Shown here: positions 48,479 through 60,654 of the stretch, in pieces | Numbering within the stretch: position 1 is the first letter of the stretch | Layout of the letters: every line of letters begins with the position of its first letter | Assembly: GCA_009761415.1 (NCBI GenBank) | Contig: QUOL01000002.1 | Span: forward strand, 124,001 to 188,000 | Reading direction: 5' to 3' | Source: Sarcomyxa edulis | Lineage: Eukaryota > Basidiomycota > Agaricomycetes > Agaricales > Mycenaceae | DNA length: 64,000 nt | Notes under the pieces: model-generated | Databases searched by the model: none | Told to the model about the DNA's origin: nothing | The model's input: the letters and a program-made list of their open reading frames with translations, nothing else | Translations under genes and position numbers: made by a program

Positions 48479-51251
48479 ATGGGCTCTTGTCTCTCATGCT
48501 GCAGAGGGCGACGAAAGGATACTCGATCTGGCGAACACGAACCATTGCTCCCGCCCGCGGATGCTTTACCGCCGCCTACCTCCAAACTAGACAAAACGGT
48601 CGATATCCTGGGTGCTGTCAATGCAGGGAAGCTCCCCTCACAAGATCAGACGAGTCATATCCTTCAGCTCTTGTTGCGTTCCGATATCTTGAGCGACAAC
48701 GCTGGCGGGGCATTATCGGGGTATGGTTCCTTGAGTCAAAGCGGGAGGAAGGTGGTCTCGGATGTCAAGGAGCTGGTCGAGGCGACGTTGTTGCTTGGAT
48801 TGGAAAAGAATGGTGAGCCCGCTTGTTCAACAATCCGACGATATTCTGAATGGCGGCGAAGATGACGATACACTTCAGGCTTTGATCTTTGAGACTGGAA
48901 ACCTTGATTCCATACCCGTTCGTGTCGATACGGACAGTATTTCTGCAAGCCACAGTAAAGGTAGCTATATTACCATTGTACGATGTCTCGTCAACCTGAA
49001 TATCGTATCAGAGATCCTTCCATCTGTCAACGAGCTATCAAACGACATCTCAAATCTCAGCCAGTCCGTCAAGTCCCTCATCAAACTCCTCATAACCTCT
49101 TCTGCTTTCCGATTCATTATGTCCGACCTTCTTCTGACCGTCCGTGAAACCATAGCAGGAGCGGCAGCGGATATCGGCACTGTCGCTCTACAAATCCAAG
49201 TAGCCGCCGAAGATGTTCAGAAAGCCACTAGACTGGATGATATCACGATCGAAGGGCTCAGGGGCAAGGCGAAAGAAGCTATTTCTGATGTAGCAGACGC
49301 TGGTGAGACCGCCAAAAGTAACATAGGCGCAGCAGCGGATGAATCAGTCGACGATGCAAAGGACATCGTCATTGGGAGACTCCAAGAGGTATGTACGAGA
49401 ATGATCCTCACCAATATTATGCTCAAAATGATACTCCAGGTCATCGTCAGAGCCCACCAGAATCCCAAATACCTCTCAGCTCTCAACACCATCCTCGTCA
49501 TGTTCCGTAAATACGCCACAAAGATCAGTCAATCGGCAGATATCGCCTCCCAAACAAACATCCCCACAACCTCCAGCTCAATACACCTCGACGATAACCT
49601 CACCACCGCCCTATCAAATTTCAAAACTCTCCTAGAACGTCTATCATCCAACCACTCCCTCGACCCCCTCCTGCAAACCCTCATCCTCACCATAACCGAC
49701 ATCAAACGCTCACCTACAGACCTCCAACACTACCTTACCTCCCTCGGTAAATGGCTCGATTGTTCACTCTCCCAGCCACACTATATTACTTCAAGAGCGG
49801 GTACACGCGCCGCGGAGCAGTTATTCGATACTGCTCGGATTCTGATTTCTTCTAACGGGGACTCGGATTGGGCGGGGCATGTACATATGCTCATGGATCA
49901 AATAGGTGAATTCGTCAATTTGTTGGTGGGGGATTCGACTACGCGGAGGTTTGTATGTGCGTTAGATACGTTATCGTCCGACGTACTCCGCTTTGGGCAG
50001 GATGCAGTCGTTTCTGGATTCTCGTGGAAGGAAGAATTGATCAAGGACGTATTTGGTTGGCTCGTCCCTCGTATTCTCAGGACGTTGAGGACTGTCCCGG
50101 TTCCTATGCCTCGAGTGGAGTTCCAGAATGGGATTATCGACGTAGCCGTGGACGCGTTACTGTTAACGTCGACTTCTGCGAGCGCGACTCTGATGCCTGA
50201 TCATATGTGGATGCGGAATTGGAGTGAGATCAGAGTGGATATGGATGTGGGTGAAGGGATTGAGCATGGAAACAGGGATATCGAAGAGAGTCCGGGAAGT
50301 ACAGACACACAACGACCCGAACCCATGGCCACTCGTGTTCAAAGTTCGACCCGCATACATGTCCATATGGATGGAATCCGGGTATCAGCGCATGGGATTG
50401 GGTACTACGTCAAGTACAAAGGTGTCATTCCGTATTCGGATGAAGGGCTTCTCAGTATCGACGTTGAACACGGACTGAGCATCGATATTGAGCTCGAAAC
50501 GTCCACCGAAGACCGACGAACGGACGATCAGCCTCTTTTTAAGGTGTCAGATGTTCGAGTGACTATCCCTGGGTTGAAGTTCTCTATTGACCGGAGTAAG
50601 CATTGGGTTCTCAACAAGTCACTCGTGCAACCTCTTCTAGGACCTGTGGTACGTACAATTCTAGGACGCGTGATGGAGGCGCAGATCCGGAGTGGGCTGG
50701 AGAGATTGGAGGGGTTGATGGGTGAGATCCGTACGGAAGCTGCTTCTTCTCATAGTGTTGGCGTTGGCGTCGATAGCACGCCTTCATTGAACGATTACTG
50801 GAACGCAGCTCTCGTCAAGATACCTCTCATATTCACCACCACACCTGTCGAACCTATCGAACCTGCCGTACAGGTCGAATCACATACGACCGCCACATTG
50901 AAAGGCATCATTCATACCACGATCACTACCCAACCAGATCCAGACGAGTCGGATTCTACAGTCCCGCCCGATCCTGCAGAGTCGATATTAGCTATTGGCG
51001 GTGGCGCACAGCTCTTTCCGAATAAAGGCGGCCCATATGGGGAACACGAGGACACTGCAAATGACTTGGTCGAGGAGGTGATAGACGCAGTCGAGGAAGG
51101 TGCGGAGATTGTGAAAGCGAAGACGTCGGATGTTGTAGAAGGGGCTATTGAAGTCCGTCAGAATATCGAGAGGGCTGATGAGAGACGGGTGGAACGAGAG
51201 CATGTCGAGGGGTTGAGGGAGGGTTGGCGGAGTTGTGTGTTTGATTGGTAG
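48479..51251 (+). CDS. HAM1-like lipid-binding/BPI-type domain protein
   Basis: Start at 48479 gives MGSCLSCCRGRRK, with Gly2 and clustered cysteines followed by basic residues, a pattern for N-myristoylation plus palmitoylation. A 66-nt intron (about 48814-48879) removes a stretch and joins to one very long exon of about 790 codons to 51251. The long N-terminal part is helical with amphipathic segments (ETIAGAAADIGTVALQIQVA). The C-terminal half has beta-rich, BPI/SMP-like sequence (FQNGIIDVAVDALLL; VSAHGIGYYVKYKGVIPY; FKVSDVRVTIPGLKFSID). This is the layout of fungal HAM1-like proteins (HAM1_N and HAM1_C), thought to bind lipids at membranes. Length is close to the family norm. No damage seen. 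Confidence 0.75.
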
Positions 51252-51489
51252 CCTTGCTTCTTTTTGTGATCTATCTTAGGTTCGGATGCTTCTGGACGCT
51301 TAGAAGGGCTCGGACCTTCAAAGGCGTCGTCCTCTGCTCTAAACATGCACAACTCACGAGATCTCTGTCAACACGCGCTCACACGTGGACTCGTGTCACT
51401 TTTTGATTACCATCTCCCGCTCGCACTCTTGAGCTTCGAACCAGAACCATATCTACACTTGCGCTGCAGTTGTTTCGCCCACCTTATAC

Positions 51490-53072
51490 ATGTCGAACAG
51501 TTGCATACAACTGCCCCCAGAGACAATCGATGATATCTGTAGTTTCGTTGACTCTCATGCTGATCTAGTCTCACTCGCCCTCACCTGTCACACCTGGAAC
51601 TCTATCATAATCCCTCGGCACAGCGAATATCGCAAAGTCAAGATCACGCGCATCGTCAAACATCCGTTCCTATGGGCGCACTTGCGCCGACGTCTAGATC
51701 TTGCCCGAAATGTTCGAAGTATACAGTTGGTGGAGTTTCGGACACCGTTGTCGAGTCCTGACCGTTTCCCAACGACTTTGTTCCAACAAGGGACTGATGA
51801 CTCTGTTCGATTCGAGAAACACAACTATGCAGTGCGCAATTTGTGTGTTGCTTTAGCGGCTATGCCAAATCTGCAGGAGTTTATCTGGGACAATCGCCTT
51901 CCCCCGAAGTACTTGATAGAGACCGCCGTGTTCCAAGCTCTGCAGTCGTCCGGCTGCGCTTTGAAACATCTTCAGCTTTCTGGATGGTTCGCAATGCTGA
52001 ACGATGCTGCCTCTGCCGTGCGCGCTCTTTCAGTTTCTCACACTCGTGTCGAAAATCTCACTTACTCGATGCTTAGCTGTCTACATTGATCGGTCTCGAA
52101 TCTTTAGTTCTCGAAGGAATCTCCTGGGCCGAAGCGTCAGTTCAGCCCCATCTCAAAAAGCTGATGTCTTTTTCCCCCCACTTACAAGTGAGGAACTAGT
52201 TTACCTCATCTCCTTCGGAAGCTCACGCGGATCGATATAGTGTCTGAAAGTTCCTTACTACATGCAATGCCTATCGGAATGCACATTCCCACGACTCTTG
52301 AAACTTGAGTTTTGGACGAACTCATCGATCACTGTGTCAAGGCAAACCATCCAAGCTTGTATTTGTTTTGTTGAAAGACATCCCACTATCGAAGAGCTTG
52401 TACTACCACCCTACATTGGTGCACAGCCATTCAAGTTCGATGGTCTGCCCATGCTCAAAAGCTTGACCGCGTACCATCCTATCATTGACACCGTCATCTT
52501 GGCAACGCGACATACATTTACCTTGGAGTATATCTCAGGTCTCTGCGCGTCGGATAGAGTCTTAAAGTGTTTGGAAAATATCAAGGTCAATAGAGATAGT
52601 CTGAAGACGCTCGTAGTTGACGGTTTCGATGACTTGACATCTATTGCTAAATTGGCTGAGATATTTCCTCGTCTGGAGAGTCTGTATGTCCCTCAGCATG
52701 GGGCTGGCGGCCTTACCTTTGGGACGGTACTGGTATTTTTTTTGACATTCATCGGTTCTTTGACTGATATACTTGCAGGAAGCATGGATGCAAGCAGTGT
52801 CGAAGTTTCACAATCTGAAGGCATTTCTCGGTGGTGGATGGCAATGGGGTACAACTGGTAGATCGTCGTTGAACGCAACTGCTATGAACGACGCCATCTT
52901 GCGGTTTGCGGAAATATGCCCAAAGTTGGAGCGGTTAGATCACTTCTATCCAGCTCTACAGGGATCTTGCTCGAAGACCATATCTGTAACCAGGTCCATC
53001 GAGGATGGCAGTGTTACGTGGAAAACAGAGGATCCTATACCTCGGTCTGTATCACCTTCTTGCTATGTATAA
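51490..53072 (+). CDS. F-box/LRR protein (copy 1)
   Basis: Starts MSNSCIQLPPETIDDICSFV, an N-terminal F-box (to about residue 45) used to dock on Skp1 in SCF ubiquitin ligases. Then HLRRRLDLARNVRSIQLVEF opens an LRR-like region. Introns near 52018-52077 and 52190-52240 keep the frame, joining LIGLESLVLEGISWAEA to SPHLQ and on to SECTFPRLLKLEFW. A third intron near 52722-52778 leads to the C-terminal block FHNLKAFLGGGWQWGTTGR, ending at 53072. The target-binding LRR part would choose substrates for ubiquitylation. A clear paralogue lies at 55863-57453 on the other strand. No damaging changes seen. Confidence 0.72.
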
Positions 53073-54245
53073 CGCTCTCGCTGACTCGCTGACTTTCTGC
53101 ACGCAGTCGTGTCTGACGTTGATGTACAGCATGTCCTGGTAACCTATTTGTAGACCGTAGGTCGGTGTGTCTCACTGCTATCGGGTGATATCTGACTAAT
53201 CATTGCATAGTCTTTGTAGTATATTCTTGCTGGAGGTCTACCCTCACAGGTCGCCAATACAAAACTTTGACGAATTTTCAGCCCTACGTTTGTGTACTTC
53301 ACCCAGCAAGCGCCTATCACGACTATGTCGCCTGACGAGCCGATATTGCCGATTATGCACTTTTCTGCTCGCTGCCGGACTTGCTTTCTAATAATCGTCA
53401 TCGCATATCCCCTGATGGTCCTCTGGATGGAGCTCTCCGACACCAAGAGCTACTTAAATTAGGTGAAACGGTTTGTTGGACCAAAAGGCAAACTTCTCCA
53501 TTCAACCGACTGTCTAAATTTGGCGTAATGAGATCGGCTTTACAGTACGTCGAGTATGTTTTACTTCATTCCGTCTCAAGTTCATCATTCTCCTTCGGTT
53601 GGATGTACTAGGCTATTTTGACCAAATCCTCAACACATTGTCATTGTCATATCTCCTCTTCCTGCGGTAAGAATTTAGAATCACGAACTCAGAGAATGAG
53701 ACCTCAGGTCAGAACCACTCAGTCCTTGCTTTTCCGCAATGTGATGTATGACCTGACTATGATAGGGACCCGTTGTCATCGGATTCGTGGAATATGTAGA
53801 GCCCAGAAATGTTGCAGAAACGCATAGTTGTAGCAAGGGGATAGCTGCTAGGCACGTTCTTTTCCATGTTTTCTGAAGAGGTTGACTCGGACGGTTCAGC
53901 AGGCAATGTTTGTATAGCAAGATACTTGAATGCTCAGGGTCCATGGTCCATACAGAAAAACATAGTTCAAGCACCCGATTGATAATCAGGTAGCAAAGTA
54001 TGTTGTATCCGCAGCCACTCCCGCAGTGATGCTTCATCGGCATTGGTTATGCTATTGGGCCCAGGTTCGTCTCCTGCTACGATTCAATATCTGACGGTGA
54101 CTTACAGGAAAGCCGCTTCCCAGAACATTCAAGAGCCCCAAATGAATTCTCAGTCCTAATCAGTATATGATCTCTGGGCCAGTATATAAGCCGTACACGA
54201 GAGTCTCAGAAACCTCATCATTGCTCAGTCGACTCCAACAGAACA
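53073..54245. other. Stretch without a supported gene
   Basis: Short frames without recognisable domains on both strands. Confidence 0.4.
54182..54191 (+). promoter_or_regulatory. TATA-box-like element of the repeat-peptide gene
   Basis: AGTATATAAG lies 55 bases before the ATG at 54246, a spacing compatible with a short 5' leader. Confidence 0.45.
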
Positions 54246-54500
54246 ATGAAGTTCCTTACTCTTGTCAGTGTTTTGCTTCCTCTCATCGCTCTCACCTCTG
54301 CTGGTCCTCTGGCCACGTCCCATACCGGCACCAAATCACAGACTAATCTCATCGCCCGAGCCACCTCTCACACCAATACCAAATCGCAGACTAACCTCGT
54401 CGCTCGAGCTACTTCTTACACTGGCACTAAATCACAGACTAATCTCGTCGCCGCGACCGCTGTGCCCCGCGAGGTCGTCATTGAGATCAGGGATGATTGA
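54246..54500 (+). CDS. Secreted three-repeat peptide precursor
   Basis: Single exon of 84 codons. A signal peptide (MKFLTLVSVLLPLIALTSA) is followed by GPL and three tandem 16-residue units: ATSHTGTKSQTNLIAR, ATSHTNTKSQTNLVAR and ATSYTGTKSQTNLVA, then an acidic tail (PREVVIEIRDD). At DNA level the units are 48, 48 and 45 bases from 54312. Each of the first two units ends in a single Arg before the next Ala-Thr. The plan of signal peptide plus near-identical repeats separated by basic residues is that of fungal repeat precursors (Kex2-processed peptides, some modified as RiPPs, or alpha-pheromone-type), but the usual KR dibasic sites are absent. Product function is unknown. Confidence 0.6.
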   Translation: MKFLTLVSVLLPLIALTSAGPLATSHTGTKSQTNLIARATSHTNTKSQTNLVARATSYTGTKSQTNLVAATAVPREVVIEIRDD

Positions 54501-55862
54501 TGTACAGCATCATCTGCAAGGGACGACCTTCTGCCGTCTGTCGCGCTTTAGTATGTCTCCTTTGTCATTGTCGTCTCCGGTAGCCGTCTAACTGACGAAC
54601 CATATTTGAAGTATATTCAGACTCTGTGAGTCTTCTCTATGATGGATATCCCTAGACCATATGCTGAAACCTAATAAAGTAGGATGGAATAGACCGCCAA
54701 TCGATCACGGGGATTTGATGTACAGAAAGAACCTATATAAATTCAGAATTATAATCATCCATGCAGTGTTGACGGAGAAACCATGAATCTAGCGAGAAGC
54801 ATACTGCGAACGTGGACGTCTCGAGAACAGGAAGCTGAAGAGTTATTTCCGACTAATCGACGGAAGAAAGTTCGCGAGGGCGTTTCGCGTGATACCGACG
54901 TTCCATCTGGCGGTCTGTGGACTCTATGGTCGTCATTTTGTGCACTTCTTCTACAGAATGTATACCATCATGCTTCGTGCGCCGCGAAACAAAACAAGGT
55001 ACTAGTTGTCGACAGTAAAGAAGGTTGACATACTGCCAAGAAAATAGATAGTGCCTGTGAAAGCATCTCCCTGTAAATCAATAGTGTCCCTGATTTGCAT
55101 CGTTAACTTGTTTTCTAGGCGCGCTGAGACTTGGGTAGACAATCGATCCTCTTGATCGCAAATCGTCATTCCATGGAACTGGAGGGACCTCCAGCAATAG
55201 GGCAATAGGTAGAAACGTGGCACAACCATATGACAAAAGTCTTCGCAGATTTGGCATGGCTAGGAGAGCGGAAACAAAGGAAGAGCGGAAGCAAAGCGGA
55301 AGAGCAAGAGAAGAGGAAAGCAAAAAATGCGTTCGGCACGGAAGAGAGTGTGTTGAATTCCGAATGTACAGACAAGCAACGTCCCTGGTCCCGGACCCGG
55401 GGACCTCGTGCCAGCTGGGCCATCCCGATGCAAGTCAGAGTCTCAGTAAGTACGACTTACCACTGATCATGAGTTACAAGTCTAAGTACTGAGTACTCAC
55501 TAGCAAGCTCTGGTAGCTACTTAGCGATGTTTCATTCGCTCCCCTACAAAGTACCATTCACAAAATCAGCGACGGACGCAAGACGGACGCACTCAAGATA
55601 CTTTTGGAGGACATATGTTTGCATCGGCTTTGCAAACTCTCCACTTCTTGGACAGGATATGAGGAGGACCTGAGGAGTGTAACGCAATCGAGAAGGCGGT
55701 GGGTCACTACTATCGTCCAGACAATTGTCATCGATTGGGGTATATATTCCTACTCTCAATAGATCATATAGGTAACCATCTTTCTAATGTTAGTCAGTGA
55801 TAAAACGAATCCCCCATGAGGGAATAAGCCTTATTGACATAGGCAAGGCTGGAAGGAGAAGG
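54501..55862. other. Stretch without a firmly supported gene
   Basis: A plus-strand frame at 54783-55028 follows a TATA-like CTATATAAAT at 54732-54741 and encodes an 81-residue peptide with a basic patch (PTNRRKKVREG) but no recognisable domain. Other frames overlap and are not credible. Confidence 0.35.
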
Positions 55863-57453
55863 TTAGCCCATATACGAGAGAGCTCCGCTGTTGCTTTCGC
55901 ACCTTGGAGGGGGATCAATTGTTTCCCAGGTAATACTTTGGTCGTCAATCGATCGCGAGAGCAGGATTCTCTTGATATCGACACCGTTCGTAGCTCCATA
56001 GAAGTGATCCAATTGCTCTAACTTGGGACATATCTTTGCGAGCCGCATAACAGCGTCGTTCATGCCGCTAGGGTTCAATGAAGATCTGCCGTTGGTACCC
56101 CATTGCCATCCGCCACCCAGAAAGACCTTCAAATGATGGAATTTGTCCATCGCTTTCATCCATTCATCCTGAAAATACGTCAGTCAGAGTCAAGACAAAG
56201 TCGGCAATACCATACCGTTCCGAATGCTCGACCGTGAGCTCCACGTTGTGGAACAAAGAGGAATTCCAAGGATGGAAATATGATACTCAATGTGGCGATT
56301 GAGTCGAGATCCTCGAAATCATCGACCACGAGAGCTTTGAGGCTGCTTCTGTCGATGTCGTGCGCTTCCAAAGATTTCAAAGTTTCCGATGTAGCAGAGA
56401 ATCCTGCGAGGCGTTCCAAGGTGAAGGTGGAACGTTTATCGTTCAAGACGATAGCTTCGGTGACCGCAGTAGACGCTGACAGTTTGCGGAGTTTGGGTAG
56501 AATGTCCGATTTCAGTGTGACCAACTCCGAATTCAGAGCGAGCAATCGTAATAGTTCTTCTATTGTGGGGTGTTTTTCGATGAAAGGAACGCAATTTCGT
56601 GTAAACAGGTCAGGTTGGGGCAACCGACTCGGCCAAAACCCGAGGCTCTTGAGCTCGGGGAACGTACATTCGGAAAGACCTTGAACTTCATCCGGAAGAT
56701 AGAGACTCTGTTTCGATGTTGATCAGCACCTCTTTTGTAGAGTAACTTGGCTCTATTACCTGGAGACGCGGAGAAAGAGATAACATGTTCTGAAGATACG
56801 GCCAACTAGTTGATAATCTGCCCCAACAGCGACCTTCCAAAGACAACGCTCTTAAGTTGGCTATTTTCCATAGCTGAAGACTCGACAAGTCAGAACTTTG
56901 AAACTAGTATGTCTCGAACTACACGTACTGCCAGGGTATCTTGATTGTGACGCGCAAAATCTCCTGAAAGACGGAGCCGCTTTAAAGAATGACAGTTGAT
57001 CAATGCGATAAACACGTCCGCTTCGTGTCCTGTCGGCACATCCTCCAGCTCCCATGTGAAATCCTCCAGATTTTGCATAGTTCTGAGAACGGTGCAAAAG
57101 CTCTCGAGTACATGATCATGGTCTGCGGATTCAGGTATATCCTTCTCAAGCAACGTCGTTGGATACCGGTCAGGAAGAATGTCAATATCTCTAATCTCGA
57201 GTAACTGCACACTTCGTATATTTTGGGCGAGATCTACGCGTCGGCGCAAGTGCTCCCAGACAGACGGAATTTCATGAATTTGAGGGGTCCTGATTTTACG
57301 ATATTCGCTGTGTCGAGGGATGATGGTTGACGCCCATACATGGGATGTAGTGGCGAGTGAAACGAGATCACTGTGTGAATCGACGAAACAGCAGATATCA
57401 TCGAGCGTTTCTGGAGGAAGTCGCATAATGGTATCGGTGTCTGACTTGGACAT
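55863..57453 (-). CDS. F-box/LRR protein (copy 2)
   Basis: Start at 57453; after MSKSDTDTIM the F-box reads RLPPETLDDICCFVDSHSDL, nearly matching copy 1. The same landmarks follow: IIPRHSEYRKI, HLRRRVDLAQNIRSVQLLEI, then after introns SSLQLWKIANLRALSLEG, LSECTFPELKSLGFWP, SSLKALVVDDFEDLDSIA and finally FHHLKVFLGGGWQWGTNGR, ending at 55863. Exon layout parallels copy 1, so the pair arose by inverted duplication and then diverged in the LRR region. Predicted role is substrate choice in an SCF ubiquitin ligase. No damaging change seen. Confidence 0.72.
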
Positions 57454-58893
57454 TGTGGATGTTTCGTGGTAGGAAAAGATAAAAGCCTGGGATTACAGAG
57501 GATCCGTCAAATCAACTGTGATGGCGGTTACTGACAAGGTTACTGATGAAGATTCGATTGTGACACGTGTTGATAGTCAAGTTGTGCGTGTTTCATACTC
57601 GGGGCAATGCCCTTGAACCATCGGGAGGGTTGGTTCAGACCACGTTCAGACCACGGTCAAACTTCCGAAGTTCATGCTAAGTATGTACAGTTTTCAGTAG
57701 AGATGTCTAACATGACTTAGAGGTATGTGAGACGATAGTTCCACTTCTCCACAAGATCCCTGGCATTCAGAATTAGTAAATGCCACAACAATTGAGTATC
57801 GGGAAAGTGCGTTACTGAGCTTGGGAAATTGAGAAATGCCGGTGAAGAACAAGTTCCCCGCATCGACTACTTCACCCAGAGGTCGGCTATGCATCGATAT
57901 GAATGCCAGTGCCGATCCGTATCAACTTCTTCCAATCGTCTAAAGACAGACGAGCTTATGCTTGGGCACGCTATAGAAATGCGTCTTAGTAAGTGATAGT
58001 CGGTGCCTTCTCCCCTAAATGAGTGCAGGTGAGATTAGATGAGTGAGACTTCAAAAGCGGCTGAGGCTCTGTTCAAAAGCATCGAATGTCTGATAAGTGT
58101 CCAGGGCCATCATCGTAGGAGATAGAGAACGCACCTCGCAACTAGTCAGCCCAAGGGCAGAAATGTATACGAGACGTAGCCTCTTGAGATGAGAGACTGA
58201 TACAACCGTACAATGTGTCTGACCGTAACATACTTAGAAAATCACAGAAACATAAGGACAACGAAAACGCACCGAAGCTTACGGCCACTGTAGTCAGTGA
58301 AGCGGTATAAGAATCGTCTTCCATGAGCAACTAGATGAGAGAAGTGGGGTGTTCCAAGAGCAGTTCTGGCTCCAAACACAGAAAGGACAGTTTCAAGGAA
58401 CACAGATCGCGAATCTCTCGAAAGACAGTCCAGGACCAGAGCGAATTTCACGATTGAGAAGGGCAGTCTTGAGAAACCGTAGACCTCTAACGAGATACTG
58501 ACATGGAAGGACGGAGGATCACAGGTTCTAGGTCGGTGCAAACAACTTGGATTAAATGGTACCGGTTGTTGACGCGCAATCGGTACTAGTAGATATGTCT
58601 TCAATGATTCAACGCATCCCCGTCGTGTCTGGTAAGCTGCAAGCACTTACCTGTTCTTGTCCAGTATACTCCGAGGCGAAACGAAACTCTCGGGCCAGCA
58701 AAAGACCTAGAAGTGAACTTGCAAGAGGAAGTTCGGATTTGCGAAAAAAAAACTCTTCAGGTCCAGGTCGGTGGCTGTGCACGCGTATAGCTCCTCCTCG
58801 GCGCTCGCTCTGGACATCTCACTCGGTTTTCCATATATCTGAACAAAGGATTACTAGAGTCCCTTGAGAGTCAGCGATTTGACCTGACAGTCG
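57454..58893. other. Stretch without a supported gene
   Basis: Short frames only (for example 58242-58646 on the minus strand), without recognisable domains. Confidence 0.4.
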
Positions 58894-60139
58894 ATGCGAT
58901 ATCCCTTCCGACATCAGCCCGTCAAGGCGTTGTATTTGACCTTCGAAGCAATTTCGACGCTTCTCGTTCGCCTTCCCTGTTGGTTTATACTCTCTATCCC
59001 CCCTTCCTGGCGCTCGCGGCCGAGTTTTAGTATTAAACGAGAGCTATGGGTTCGAATGATGCGACATGCAATCGCAGTCACGTACAGGTTAGCAATCACA
59101 CAACCCGAAAATCTGCTAGCTTTTGATAACGTCTCTGCACAGGACCGGGCCTCTCAGGAAAACTCCAAATCATCTGGCCATCAAGGAAGGACCTGGCGTG
59201 AGGGGGGTATGGGTTGAACCTGTTGCGAGCTTTATCACAGGAGAGCTAGCTATCTGGGCGTCGATGGCTTCTGTTTCTGCTATTCCCATCCCAGGCTATT
59301 GGGTCCACAAAAATGGGGCTTCCATCGCCACCGCCGCTCCCCCCATGCCTGGGGAGAAAGTTATCTACGCTTTACACGGTGGTGCCTACATCAGTATGTC
59401 AGCCCATCCCTCAGATTTCGGTTCTTCAGTGCCTCGTGAACTTCTGAAGCGATGCGACACCATCCAACGTACTTTTTCCATCGAATATAGATTATCTTCT
59501 GCTGCCCCGTTCGAGCCTGCGAATCCTTTCCCTGCCGCCTTGATTGACGCCTTGGCCGGTTTCAATTATCTCGTCAACACTGTGGGCTTCTCGCCTTCCG
59601 ACATAATCATCGAAGGTGACTCTGCAGGAGGCAACCTCGCTCTAGCGCTCGTCCGCTATCTCATTGAATATCAGGTCGGTGCACCCAGTGACCTTATCTT
59701 GATCTCTCCTTGGTGTGATATTGGAGACTCTCATCACAACGGTGTCCATTCTTCTCGTCACTCGGACTACATCAACCCGAGCGGTAGATTTGACTACGCC
59801 CACGATGCTTTTCTCGGACCTCATGGCATGGGTGGAGCGGCTTTCAATCGATACATATCTCCAGCGTCCCTTAACCTTGCTATGAGGGTCAATTTCCATG
59901 GATTCCCGAGGACTTTTATCGTCGCGGGCGGAGCGGAAGCTCTCGTTGATCAGATCCATACATTGAAGGCGCGTATGGAACGCGATCTTGGAGAAGGGAA
60001 AGGGGGACCTGGGGATGATGGCAAGGTCACTTACTACGAGGCACCTGATGGCGTCCATGCCTATCCTTTGTTCTCGTGGCATGAACCTGAGAGGGAAGAG
60101 ACGTACAGGGCGATAGTTGACTGGCTTCGTGCCTCGTGA
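58894..60139 (+). CDS. Alpha/beta hydrolase, hormone-sensitive-lipase family
   Basis: Exon 1 (58894-59087) gives MRYPFRHQPVKALYLTFEAI with a hydrophobic segment (LLVRLPCWFILSIP), and splices through a 55-nt intron (59088-59142) to TGPLRKTPNHLAIKEGPGV. The second exon has the oxyanion motif ALHGGAYISM, the nucleophile elbow EGDSAGGNLALAL with catalytic Ser, a plausible acid in EALVDQI, and the catalytic His in DGVHAYPLFSW. It ends at 60139. This is the HSL-type esterase/lipase family (alpha/beta hydrolase fold 3). The N-terminal hydrophobic stretch suggests membrane association. All catalytic residues are present. Substrate cannot be told from sequence. Confidence 0.85.
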
Positions 60140-60654
60140 ACATGGTGGATTGCTACCATCTATCATCCCGTACGTCGTTGTCGAGCCTTGATCGTAACAT
60201 CAAAGTCGATATTACTTACCTCGGGGAGGATACAACCTACCGACACTTTGGCCTTCTTCGAGTGACATCTTGGTGATATCGGTCAAGTCGGAGGATACCC
60301 TGTCTATAGTTGCGTAGTTTGAAGAGTTGTTTTTCCAATGTCACAACATCTTTCGCGGCTACATTAGATAGATTACGCGAGGCTTGAGCTCGAGTGGCTC
60401 TGAGGTCTTTGCAGTAATAGTAGTCATAGTTGTAGTTTGTCATACTGCAGTACCTAGTCTGAGGTGAGTGGATCCAGATTCGAGGACGAACTTGAAGAGT
60501 CAACGACCACGTTCCAAAAATAATAAAATTAAATATCTCCTGCCTCTTGCCTCCGGCTCAAAATCACAACACACTCCATTGTTTCACCACTTGAACTGCA
60601 GAGCGCGTTCGGCTCTGGGATTCGTCCTCAGGCGATTCCATATAGCTAAAAAGG
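60140..60654. other. Intergenic stretch between hydrolase and Lunapark genes
   Basis: No supported gene; short frames only. It should hold the 3' end of the hydrolase transcript and the promoter of the next gene. Confidence 0.5.
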
